Assembly (NCBI RefSeq): GCF_002161765.1
Contig: NZ_NFIN01000014.1
Location: 26,675 to 90,674 of the forward strand
Origin: Bacteroides sp. An322
Lineage (GTDB): Bacteria; Bacteroidota; Bacteroidia; Bacteroidales; Bacteroidaceae
Direction of reading: 5' to 3'
Length of the DNA: 64,000 nt
A model generated the notes under the pieces. The model saw nothing but the letters and a program-made list of their open reading frames with translations. It was not told where the DNA came from and ran no database searches. The position numbers were made by a program, and so were the translations under genes. Of the stretch, positions 51,810 to 59,625 are shown piece after piece (positions within the stretch are counted from its first letter, which is position 1; each line of letters begins with the position of its first letter).

Positions 51810-51810
51810 G

Positions 51811-51841
51811 TTTGTCTTTTTCTGTAGAAAGTCTATTTTTG
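51811..51841 (+). promoter_or_regulatory. Promoter of the two-component operon
   Basis: TTTG at 51811-51814 and TATTTTTG at 51834-51841 are 19 bases apart. The start codon follows 18 bases later, so the leader is minimal. Confidence 0.65.
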
Positions 51842-51859
51842 TAAAAAAGAAGGTTGCTT

Positions 51860-52537
51860 ATGAAAATACTGATTGTAGAAGATGACCAAGATTTGCGGGA
51901 GATAACGGTCCGTTCGTTGGAGAAAGAGCGTTATGTGGTTTCGCAGGCTCCTGATTTTCGCACCGCTTTGCTGAAAATAGAGGATTATGACTATGATTGC
52001 ATTTTGTTGGACATTATGCTTCCAGACGGGAATGGGCTGGACTTGTTGAAAGAGCTTCAGGCATTGGGAAAGCGTACCAATGTAATTATCCTCTCTGCAA
52101 AAGATTCTATCGAAGACAAGGTTGCCGGATTGGATTTGGGCGCGGATGATTATTTGCCGAAGCCGTTCCATTTGGCAGAACTGCATGCGCGTTTGAAAAG
52201 CCTTTTCCGGCGCAGCCAGCGGGAGGGCGAACATAAAATACAGGTGGGCAATATCGAAGTCTATCCCGACCAGTTCCGCGTAGTGATAGGCGGGAAGCAA
52301 GTGGATTTGAACCGGAAAGAATACGATATTCTGTATTATTTCATGTCGCGTCCGGGCAGGCTGGTCAATAAGAATACCCTTGCCGAATCGGTTTGGGGAG
52401 ACCATATCGACCAGGTGGATAATTTTGATTTCATTTATGCGCAAATCAAGAATCTAAGGAAACGGCTGAAAGATGCCGGGGCTACCCCGGAATTGAAGTC
52501 GGTATATGGGTTCGGATATAAATTTGTAGTCGAATGA
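51860..52537 (+). CDS. OmpR-family response regulator
   Basis: ATG 51860 gives 225 residues. The receiver domain (1-115) starts MKILIVEDDQDLREITVRS, has the phosphoacceptor Asp in CILLDIMLPDG, and the Lys in LPKPFHLAEL. The winged helix (about 130-225: GKQVDLNRKEYDILYYFMSRPGRLVNKNTLAESVWGD, KSVYGFGYKF) binds DNA. It overlaps the kinase gene by 4 bases. A likely target is the PepSY-like gene downstream; that is inference. Confidence 0.95.
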   Translation: MKILIVEDDQDLREITVRSLEKERYVVSQAPDFRTALLKIEDYDYDCILLDIMLPDGNGLDLLKELQALGKRTNVIILSAKDSIEDKVAGLDLGADDYLPKPFHLAELHARLKSLFRRSQREGEHKIQVGNIEVYPDQFRVVIGGKQVDLNRKEYDILYYFMSRPGRLVNKNTLAESVWGDHIDQVDNFDFIYAQIKNLRKRLKDAGATPELKSVYGFGYKFVVE

Positions 52538-53829
52538 AACTGTTCCATTTGGTTTTATGGCGTTTGTCGTTGGCTTTGGTCGTGGTGTTCACTGTGTGGG
52601 CGTGGCTTTTCTATTTGGCTATCATCGAAGAGGTGAACGATGAAGTTGATGATTCGCTCGAAGATTACTCCGAGCAACTCATTGTGCGTGCTTTGTTGGG
52701 GGAAGAAATGCCCGATACGAGCAATGGCTCGAACAATCAATATTACTTGTATGAAGTGAGCAAAGAATATGCGGTGGCATATCCTCAAATTACCTACCGG
52801 GATGAAATGGTGTATATTACCGAGAAAAGAGAGGAAGAGCCTGCACGGGTGCTGATTACCATCTTTCAGGCACCCAACGACCGTTATATGGAACTGGTGG
52901 TTTATACCCCGACGATAGAGAAAATGGACTTGCAACGTGCCATTTTGGGCTGGATTGTATTTCTGTATGTCATGCTCTTGCTGGTCATTCTGTTGATTAC
53001 GGCATGGGTATACCGGCGCAACATGAAGCCTTTATACCATTTGTTGGGGTGGCTGGATCGTTATCAGTTGGGGCATCCGAACGAGCCGTTGGATAACAAG
53101 ACAACGATTACGGAATTTCATCATCTGAATGAGACAGTTACCGAATTTGCCGGGCGCAATGAAAAATTGTTCGAGCAGCAGAAGCAGTTCATCGGGAATG
53201 CGTCTCACGAAATGCAGACCCCGTTGGCAATCTGCCGAAACCGGTTGGAGATGCTAATGGAAGACGAAAGCTTGTCCGAAAGGCAGTTGGAAGAATTGAT
53301 GAAAACCCACCGCACGCTTGAGAACCTGACACGCATGAACCGTTCGTTGTTGCTTTTATGTAAAATCGAGAACAGGCAATACATGGATAAGCATCCGGTT
53401 TGTCTGAATGAATTGCTGAAACATTATATCGACGATTACCAAGAGGTGTATGCCTACCGGAAGATTCGGGTGGAAATGCGGTTGGAGAAATCGTTTTGTG
53501 TAGAAATGAATGATTCGTTGGCTACGGTTTTGGTCACGAATTTGTTGAAGAATGCATTTGTGCATAACGTAGAAGAAGGCCTTATCCGTGTGGAAACAGA
53601 CAAACAGGCTTTTGTGATTCGGAACACAGGAGGAGAGGCATTAGACGGGAAACGTATTTTTGAACGTTTTTATCAAGGGAAGAAAAAAGAAGGTTCTACA
53701 GGCTTGGGACTAGCTTTGGTGGATACCATTTGTAAGATGAACCAACTGCATATCCGTTATTTTTATGAAAACGGCTTGCATTGTTTCGAGATTTCAAAAT
53801 CTTTTCAGAATCCCTCCGCATCTTTGTGA
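52534..53829 (+). CDS. Sensor histidine kinase
   Basis: The 431-residue kinase has TM1 at about 8-28, a periplasmic domain of about 115 residues (acidic at the start: EEVNDEVDDSLEDYSEQL), TM2 at about 145-167, the H-box NASHEMQTPLAICRNRLEML, the N-box TNLLKNAFVHN and a G-box GSTGLGLALV. It autophosphorylates on His and passes phosphate to the regulator encoded upstream. Such RR-HK-PepSY groups are common in Bacteroidales; the signal is unknown. Confidence 0.94.
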   Translation: MKLFHLVLWRLSLALVVVFTVWAWLFYLAIIEEVNDEVDDSLEDYSEQLIVRALLGEEMPDTSNGSNNQYYLYEVSKEYAVAYPQITYRDEMVYITEKREEEPARVLITIFQAPNDRYMELVVYTPTIEKMDLQRAILGWIVFLYVMLLLVILLITAWVYRRNMKPLYHLLGWLDRYQLGHPNEPLDNKTTITEFHHLNETVTEFAGRNEKLFEQQKQFIGNASHEMQTPLAICRNRLEMLMEDESLSERQLEELMKTHRTLENLTRMNRSLLLLCKIENRQYMDKHPVCLNELLKHYIDDYQEVYAYRKIRVEMRLEKSFCVEMNDSLATVLVTNLLKNAFVHNVEEGLIRVETDKQAFVIRNTGGEALDGKRIFERFYQGKKKEGSTGLGLALVDTICKMNQLHIRYFYENGLHCFEISKSFQNPSASL

Positions 53830-53873
53830 TAGAAACCAGAGAAAACAATATTAACGTGTAAAAAAGAATGTGT

Positions 53874-54311
53874 ATGAGAAAGTGGATTTTGATGTTGATG
53901 TGTGTGTTAGGGGTACAGACCATGGCGTTGGCTGATAATGACAAACCGATTCAAATCGGACAGTTGCCTACGAAAGCCCAGACTTTGATTACAACGTATT
54001 TCAAGCATCATAAGGTGGCATTGGCGAAAATGGAGTCGGGATTGTTTTACAAGTCGTATGATGTGATTTTTACCACAGGCGAGAAACTGGAGTTCGATAA
54101 GTCGGGCGACTGGACAGAAATCCAATGCAAGGCGTCCGAAGTGCCTGTACAAGTCTTGCCAGCCGAGATTCGTTCGTATGTGTCTTCTACCTATCCGGGT
54201 GCCAAGGTGTTGGAAATTGAGCGGGACGGAAAGGAATATGAAGTAAAACTTTCCAATGGTTGGGAAATAACGTTCGACAATCAGTTCCGGGTGATTGATA
54301 TAGATGATTAA
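53874..54311 (+). CDS. Exported PepSY-like protein
   Basis: ATG 53874 gives 145 residues with a signal peptide (LMLMCVLGVQTMALA). The mature part has two PepSY-like repeats: IGQLPTKAQTLITTYFKHHKVA...KLEFDKSGDWTEIQC and LPAEIRSYVSSTYPGAKVLEIERDGKEYEVKLSNGWEITFDNQFRVIDID. PepSY domains bind or inhibit peptidases or act as sensor proteins. It lies 45 bases after the kinase gene and could be an output or accessory sensor of that system. Confidence 0.85.
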   Translation: MRKWILMLMCVLGVQTMALADNDKPIQIGQLPTKAQTLITTYFKHHKVALAKMESGLFYKSYDVIFTTGEKLEFDKSGDWTEIQCKASEVPVQVLPAEIRSYVSSTYPGAKVLEIERDGKEYEVKLSNGWEITFDNQFRVIDIDD

Positions 54312-54323
54312 TGTATGTTTTTA

Positions 54324-54420
54324 AACGAAGCAGGCTTCATCGGCTGATGAAGCCTGCTTCGTTGCTTGATGAACCCAAGTGTGTTTGCCGATGAAGCCGT
54401 ATGCATTTTTGTCAGTTGAT
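54324..54420. repeat. GCATACGG intergenic repeat, copy C (inverted)
   Basis: It contains a perfect 18-bp-arm hairpin (54324-54341 with 54346-54363, AACGAAGCAGGCTTCATC) and ends on the right with the inverted GCATACGG terminus (CCGTATGCATTTTTGTCAG). That terminus overlaps the stop codon of the S41 protease gene. It fills the gap between the convergent PepSY-like and S41 genes. Confidence 0.85.
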
Positions 54421-55899
54421 GACTGGCATATTGACAGAAGGCAACAAGATGCGTTTGCCGAATACGGGCTTTTGCGGAACGTCTATGTGCTGGAAGGCAG
54501 GAGACATGCTGCGGCTTCTTGCGTTGGGTCTGTCATATTGCTTTCCGGCTTGCGTAAGGGCTGCACGGAGCAGAGGCTCGTTTACGTCGCCCAATTGGTA
54601 TAAAGGAATCTGGTCATCCTGTACGGGAGTATCGGGTTGCAAGCCGTCGGGCATACAGGGCGTTTCTCCGGCTGCGTTCTGATAGATGCTGACCATTACA
54701 TATACGCCCCAGTTCTTGATTTCTTTCGGGCAATTTTCGTAAGCGTCTTCTCCGCTCATCATCAGTCCTGTGCAATATTTTCCATGCGAGGTTTCTCCAA
54801 TCAGGCGGACGTCCATGTAAGGCATCAGTCCGCTCAGCAGGGCTTCGGAGGCGGATGCCGTATTGGGAGAGATGAGTCCGTATATCCGTTCCAGTCCGAT
54901 ATTGGCGTCTTTCGTACTTACGTGCAAACTGATTTTATCGTTCTCGTAATCGTATTTGGTCATGAAAGGGGTTTCCGTACTGATGCCTTGTAAGCGGTAA
55001 GCTTCTGTCAGATAGGCGTTATATTTTTCTTTTTCGAATATATCCTTTGCGTCAACATTCGCTTTGGGGGCAAACATAGATGCCAAAACGTTTTCGGTTA
55101 TCACATAACCGCCTCCATTGTAGCGCAAGTCAAGCACCAGTTCCTTGATGCCTTCGCTTTTGAATTTTTTCCCGACTTCAATCAGTTCCGGAATCGAAAT
55201 CAGGTCAAAGCTGGTGTAGGCAAGGTAGCCTACTTTTTTGCCGTTGAATTCATAGACTGTGTCGCATAATATAGGGTTTTCATACATCGTGACGGCGGTC
55301 AGTTCCACTTCTTTCCCCGAATCGCCGATTGAGCCGTTTTCCCAGTCTATATAAGCCAGTGAAGCGGTCAGTGAGGAAGCATAATACAGGTCTAAGTAAT
55401 TGTCGGTTGTGATGCTTTTGCCGTTTATGCTCCAAAGGACATCGCCCCGCTTTAGCCCGGCTTTTTCTGCGGGGCTTCCTGCCGACACGTAGTTGACCAC
55501 TCCGATGCATTCGATGCTGTTTGGTGAAAGCAGGTAAGGCGTCAGGTTCCAGCCGAAAGTGGTCGATACTCCGCCCACGCTGCTGGTGAAAGAATCCATG
55601 TCGTTGGTCATCATGGTCCATTTATCAATGTATTTATCGCCTTCGTGATACCGGATGCGGTCTACAGTCCCGATAGGATCTCCGTTGGTTGTGATGTTCC
55701 ATTGCATGAGGTCGCCTGCTATTTCTTCATTCCAATAATACAATTCACTCATGATGTCTTTGCCCAACATATTGGCGTAATAGATTTCATTGCTGATAGT
55801 TTCTTGCGGGTTGTCATTGCTTTGTTCTTCGTCTGTACAGCTCACCCATAAACAGCTTCCTATAAAGAGAAGCAGCGTTTTTAGAAATTTTGTGTCCAT
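54412..55899 (-). CDS. S41 family C-terminal processing peptidase-like lipoprotein
   Basis: A 495-residue lipoprotein (GSCLWVSCTD). A PDZ domain lies at about 120-190 (GAGxPAEKAGLKRGDVLWSINGK type: SAGSPAEKAGLKRGDVL). The S41 protease domain follows with ELVLDLRYNGGG, the catalytic serine in PNTASASEALLSG and the Lys in GETSHGK. It should cleave proteins with hydrophobic C-termini at the envelope. The C-terminus (PSVNMPVIN) ends within a repeat element, so the last residues may be repeat-derived. A -7 box TATCTTTG is at 55950-55943. Confidence 0.92.
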   Translation of the reverse strand: MDTKFLKTLLLFIGSCLWVSCTDEEQSNDNPQETISNEIYYANMLGKDIMSELYYWNEEIAGDLMQWNITTNGDPIGTVDRIRYHEGDKYIDKWTMMTNDMDSFTSSVGGVSTTFGWNLTPYLLSPNSIECIGVVNYVSAGSPAEKAGLKRGDVLWSINGKSITTDNYLDLYYASSLTASLAYIDWENGSIGDSGKEVELTAVTMYENPILCDTVYEFNGKKVGYLAYTSFDLISIPELIEVGKKFKSEGIKELVLDLRYNGGGYVITENVLASMFAPKANVDAKDIFEKEKYNAYLTEAYRLQGISTETPFMTKYDYENDKISLHVSTKDANIGLERIYGLISPNTASASEALLSGLMPYMDVRLIGETSHGKYCTGLMMSGEDAYENCPKEIKNWGVYVMVSIYQNAAGETPCMPDGLQPDTPVQDDQIPLYQLGDVNEPLLRAALTQAGKQYDRPNARSRSMSPAFQHIDVPQKPVFGKRILLPSVNMPVIN

Positions 55900-56002
55900 G
55901 TGCTTTTTCTTTAGATATTAACTTGTTTTAAATACGTGGGCTCAAAGATAACAAAAAATGTGAAGAAACAGCGCAGAAGTTCGGAAAAAGAAAAATAGAA
56001 AA

Positions 56003-56052
56003 AATGAGGGTGTACCGAAATGAAAATCGTTTTCATCCGGTACACCCTCATT
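56003..56052 (-). terminator. Intrinsic terminator of rho
   Basis: AATGAGGGTGTACCG pairs perfectly with CGGTACACCCTCATT, with an inner ATGAAAA/TTTTCAT stem, and TTTTTTC follows on the minus strand. It begins 24 bases after the rho stop codon. Confidence 0.88.
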
Positions 56053-56075
56053 GGGTGTCTTTGGTTTATGACGGC

Positions 56076-58034
56076 TTATGAGTTCATGCTCATCAGGAAT
56101 TCGTCATTGTCTTTTGTCTTTTCCAAATGCTCTTTTACCGAGTTCATCGCTTCTATCGGATTCATGTCTGCCAGGAATTTGCGCAAAATCCACATGCGGT
56201 CGAGCGTAGTCTTGTCAAGCAGCAGGTCGTCGCGGCGTGTGCTCGATGCGGTGAGGTTTACTGCCGGGAAGATGCGCTTGTTGCTCAAGTTGCGGTCAAG
56301 TTGCAATTCCATGTTTCCGGTTCCCTTGAATTCTTCGAAGATAACTTCATCCATTTTCGAACCGGTATCAATCAATGCCGTGGCGATAATCGTTAATGAA
56401 CCGCCTCCTTCGATGTTACGTGCGGCACCGAAGAAACGCTTGGGCTTGTGCAACGCATTGGCGTCTACACCTCCCGACAATACCTTGCCCGATGCGGGCG
56501 AAACGGTGTTGTACGCACGTGCCAGACGGGTGATAGAGTCGAGGAAGATAACTACATCGTGTCCGCATTCTACCATGCGTTTGGCTTTTTCCAAAACGAT
56601 ACCTGCGATTTTTACGTGGCGTTCTGCCGGTTCGTCGAAAGTAGAAGCAATGACTTCTGCATTGACGCTGCGCGACATATCGGTCACTTCTTCCGGACGT
56701 TCGTCGATGAGCAGCATAATCATGTACACTTCCGGGTGGTTGGCAGCTATGGCATTGGCAATGTCCTTCATCAAAATCGTTTTACCGGTTTTGGGTTGTG
56801 CTACAATCAGAGCACGCTGTCCCTTGCCTATAGGAGCGAACAAATCCACGATGCGGACCGAGAGATTGTCGTCATATCCTTTGCAGAGTTTGAACTTTTC
56901 ATCAGGGAAAAGCGGTGTCAGGTGGTCGAACGGAACACGGTCGCGCACAACTTCGGGCGGGAGTCCGTTTATTTTCGACACTTTTACCAACGGGAAATAT
57001 TTTTCGCCTTCTTTAGGCGGACGGATAGTGCCGTCTACTACATCTCCGGTCTTTAGTCCGAAAAGCTTGATTTGAGATTGGGATACATAAATATCATCGG
57101 GTGACGAAAGATAATTATAGTCTGAAGAGCGGAGGAATCCGTATCCGTCCGGCATGATTTCCAATACGCCTGTACCTTTCAGGATATCGTCAAATTCGTA
57201 AGGTTTTTCTGCGGGTTTAGCCGGTGCAGCTTCTGGAGCAGGCAATGCTGCCGATTGGTTTTCTGCCGATGTTTGTGCTGCTTGGTTTTGTTGGCGTCCG
57301 TTTGCCTGACGGTTGTTGTGACGTTGTTGGCGTGGTTGGTAACGGTTGTTATTGGGTTTGTTTTCTTTATCTGGAGCGGCAGGTTGTTCCATTTTTGTCG
57401 CTTCAAATTTGCCTAATAACTCAGTCGGCAATTCTATATTGTCTGAAGGAAGGTCTTCGATAGCGATAAAGTCATCTCCTCCTGTCATGTCCAGTTCGGG
57501 TAGGTCCATATTGTCTGCGATAGAGGTTTCCTCCGGTTGTTCCGATACTGCATTTTCCTTATCGTCCAGCGTTTGTTGTTCCTTTTCCTGGGTAGTTCTG
57601 TTCTTGCTTCCCGGTTTTCTTCCGCGCTTCGCTTTAGGCTTTTCGTCGTCTGTAGGAATCGATACCGCTTCTGTTTGTGCAGAAGTTTCGGTTGGTTCTG
57701 CCTGAATTTCCGTCTTGAATAAGGGAGCTGGTGCCGGCAACGGCGGTGTGTTGGCTTCTAGTTTTTGTGCTTTGTCTTTGGTAGCAGTATAAACTTTGTC
57801 ACCTTCTTTTTTTACACTGATGCGTGAACGCTTGCGGGGTTGTCCGTCTTTACGTTCATCATTTGTTTTTGTGCCGGCAGCTTTTTGTGTAGCTCCTACA
57901 ATAGCCTGTTCGTCTAAAATGCGGTATACCAGTTCTTCTTTTCGTAGTGCACTGGTTTTTTTCAGACCCAACTCTTTGGCAATCTGTTGCAATTCAGACA
58001 AATCTTTGTCGTTCAATTGAATAATGTTATACAT
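56076..58034 (-). CDS. rho: Transcription termination factor Rho with long disordered insert
   Basis: ATG 58034 ([20 protein letters not shown]) gives 652 residues; an in-frame ATG 18 codons earlier lies in the leader. The Rho N-terminal helix domain (1-45) is followed by about 220 low-complexity residues: first Lys/Arg-Glu rich, then Asn/Gln-Arg rich ([15 protein letters not shown]). The RNA-binding cold-shock domain begins with [17 protein letters not shown]. The ATPase has Walker A AQPKTGKT near 412, Walker [16 protein letters not shown], the Q-loop SGGVDANAL and the R-loop region [12 protein letters not shown]. In B. thetaiotaomicron such an insert drives Rho condensates important for gut fitness. 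Confidence 0.97.
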   Translation of the reverse strand: MYNIIQLNDKDLSELQQIAKELGLKKTSALRKEELVYRILDEQAIVGATQKAAGTKTNDERKDGQPRKRSRISVKKEGDKVYTATKDKAQKLEANTPPLPAPAPLFKTEIQAEPTETSAQTEAVSIPTDDEKPKAKRGRKPGSKNRTTQEKEQQTLDDKENAVSEQPEETSIADNMDLPELDMTGGDDFIAIEDLPSDNIELPTELLGKFEATKMEQPAAPDKENKPNNNRYQPRQQRHNNRQANGRQQNQAAQTSAENQSAALPAPEAAPAKPAEKPYEFDDILKGTGVLEIMPDGYGFLRSSDYNYLSSPDDIYVSQSQIKLFGLKTGDVVDGTIRPPKEGEKYFPLVKVSKINGLPPEVVRDRVPFDHLTPLFPDEKFKLCKGYDDNLSVRIVDLFAPIGKGQRALIVAQPKTGKTILMKDIANAIAANHPEVYMIMLLIDERPEEVTDMSRSVNAEVIASTFDEPAERHVKIAGIVLEKAKRMVECGHDVVIFLDSITRLARAYNTVSPASGKVLSGGVDANALHKPKRFFGAARNIEGGGSLTIIATALIDTGSKMDEVIFEEFKGTGNMELQLDRNLSNKRIFPAVNLTASSTRRDDLLLDKTTLDRMWILRKFLADMNPIEAMNSVKEHLEKTKDNDEFLMSMNS

Positions 58035-58090
58035 AAGTATAGGTTGTAATGAATTGTGTAATATTTGTAAGTGTAAGGCTTTACTCATTT

Positions 58091-58118
58091 ATGCGCATAA
58101 GCATATATGTATGCGCAT
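58091..58118 (-). promoter_or_regulatory. Hairpin in the rho leader
   Basis: ATGCGCATA and TATGCGCAT form a perfect 9-base-pair stem with a 10-base loop, about 57 bases before the rho start. It lies within a leader of about 175 bases and could take part in autoregulation. Confidence 0.55.
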
Positions 58119-58215
58119 TACACTTGTCAATAATTACGGATTTAAAGATTATTGTTGATTAGTTTGAAGTGAGGTTTCCAAAATTATTTTTGGTCATTCT
58201 CACATATTGACACGA

Positions 58216-58223
58216 CAAAAGTA
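58216..58223 (-). promoter_or_regulatory. Promoter -7 box for rho (TACTTTTG)
   Basis: TACTTTTG on the minus strand is the only good -7 box upstream of rho, about 180 bases before the start codon. Confidence 0.55.
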
Positions 58224-58351
58224 CGTATTTTTTTTAATATCCTCTAAGAATCCCGTTAATTTTTTTTCAAAAAGTCCTGTTGATTGCAGGAAAAGTGCTA
58301 ATTTAGCGGTGGATTTTAGATTTTGATTAACTAATTAAATATGTTGAAACA

Positions 58352-58729
58352 ATGAAGAAAGTGATTTTTACAGAGAAGGCTCCTGCTGCTATCGGTCCGT
58401 ATAGCCAGGCTATTGAAGCAAATGGAATGGTTTTTGTTTCAGGTCAGTTGCCTGTTGACCCGGCTACGGGCGAGTTTGCTCCAGGCGGTGTAGCCGAGCA
58501 GACAACACAATCGTTCGAAAATATCAAGCATATTCTGGCAGAAGCCGGGCTGACCACTGCTAATATCGTAAAGACAACCGTATTTTTGGCTGATATGGCT
58601 TTGTTTGCTGATATGAATGCGGTATACGCCAAATATTTCGAAGGGGATTTTCCTGCCCGTTCGGCTGTAGCGGTGAAGGCTTTGCCTAAAGGTGCGTTGG
58701 TAGAAGTAGAGTGTATTGCTGTTCGTTGA
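58352..58729 (+). CDS. ridA: RidA family enamine/imine deaminase
   Basis: The 125-residue protein fits the family exactly: EKAPAAIGPYSQAIEANGMVFVSGQLPVDP at the N-terminus, the active Arg in FPARSAVAVKALPKGALVEVECIAVR at the end. RidA trimers hydrolyse reactive enamines such as 2-aminoacrylate made by pyridoxal-phosphate enzymes. The next gene starts 7 bases after the stop. Confidence 0.96.
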   Translation: MKKVIFTEKAPAAIGPYSQAIEANGMVFVSGQLPVDPATGEFAPGGVAEQTTQSFENIKHILAEAGLTTANIVKTTVFLADMALFADMNAVYAKYFEGDFPARSAVAVKALPKGALVEVECIAVR

Positions 58730-58736
58730 GCGGAAA

Positions 58737-59570
58737 ATGGAAGAAAAGGACAGGACTTATATTTCACCGGGAGCGTGGTTTGCATTGACATATCCGTTGG
58801 GGTGGTGCGAGTCGGAAGATACAGAAGACAGTTTCTTGTTTTACAATCCGGACCGTTGGACTGGCAATTTCCGTATTTCCGCTTATCAAGGGAAAAGCCG
58901 TACCTATGCAAAGGAATGCATGGAAGACGAACTGGCGCATACCCGAGGAGCGAAACTTGTGCAGGTAGGGAATTGGAAGTGTGTGTATGGGGCAGATAGT
59001 TTTCAAGAAAACGGAAGCTGGTACACCACCCATTTCTGGATTACAGGACAAGATGATATCTCTGTGGAATGTTCGTTTACGGTGATAAAAGGAGAGAGTG
59101 CCAAAGTGGCGGAAGAGATTATCGCTTCTCTCCGTGTGCGGAAGGCAGATGAAAAGCCTTGGAAAGCAGTTATACCGGTGCGGGTGCTCGAAATCAATAT
59201 TATCAATGAGGCATACGATTGGGCTGTGTCGACCATTAAAAAGCAGTTGACCAAGGATTTTACGGGAAGCGAAGCCGATATAGACCGCATCCAGCAGGTG
59301 ATGGACAGCGGACGTTTTAAATCTGAACAGCGTCAGGTGTGGGAAAGTTTCGGCATTGCGTTCGGTACGATATTGGTCAACGAAATGGACGGAATGGACT
59401 GGGTAACGGTCATCGACGGGAAACAGGAATATCCCGCCTTGCGTTTTGCTGACACCGGAGTGATGGTCTATCCTACGAAATTAATATGGGAGGCAGTACG
59501 GAACGGAAAGCCTTGCAAACTGAAAGATGAATATCTGCGCATCCGTACAGAAGTGGAGAAAGCTCTTTAA
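58737..59570 (+). CDS. DUF3805/DUF3806 domain protein
   Basis: ATG 58737 gives 277 residues; an earlier in-frame TTG overlaps ridA and is unlikely. The N-terminal half (SPGAWFALTYPLGWCESEDTEDSFLFYNPDRWTGNFRISAY) matches DUF3805 and the C-terminal half (IDRIQQVMDSGRF, WESFGIAFGTILVNEMDGMDWV, YPTKLIWEAV) DUF3806. No signal peptide is seen, so it is cytoplasmic. Function unknown. It is probably cotranscribed with ridA. Confidence 0.8.
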   Translation: MEEKDRTYISPGAWFALTYPLGWCESEDTEDSFLFYNPDRWTGNFRISAYQGKSRTYAKECMEDELAHTRGAKLVQVGNWKCVYGADSFQENGSWYTTHFWITGQDDISVECSFTVIKGESAKVAEEIIASLRVRKADEKPWKAVIPVRVLEINIINEAYDWAVSTIKKQLTKDFTGSEADIDRIQQVMDSGRFKSEQRQVWESFGIAFGTILVNEMDGMDWVTVIDGKQEYPALRFADTGVMVYPTKLIWEAVRNGKPCKLKDEYLRIRTEVEKAL

Positions 59571-59625
59571 AGTGAAGAATGAATATCTGCGGATATTCAT
59601 TCTTTTAATTCTTAATTAACTAATT

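Noticed and set aside
56020..57075. Open frame of 351 codons opposite rho
   Set aside because: Ser-rich translation mirrors the conserved Rho ATPase region; no independent support.
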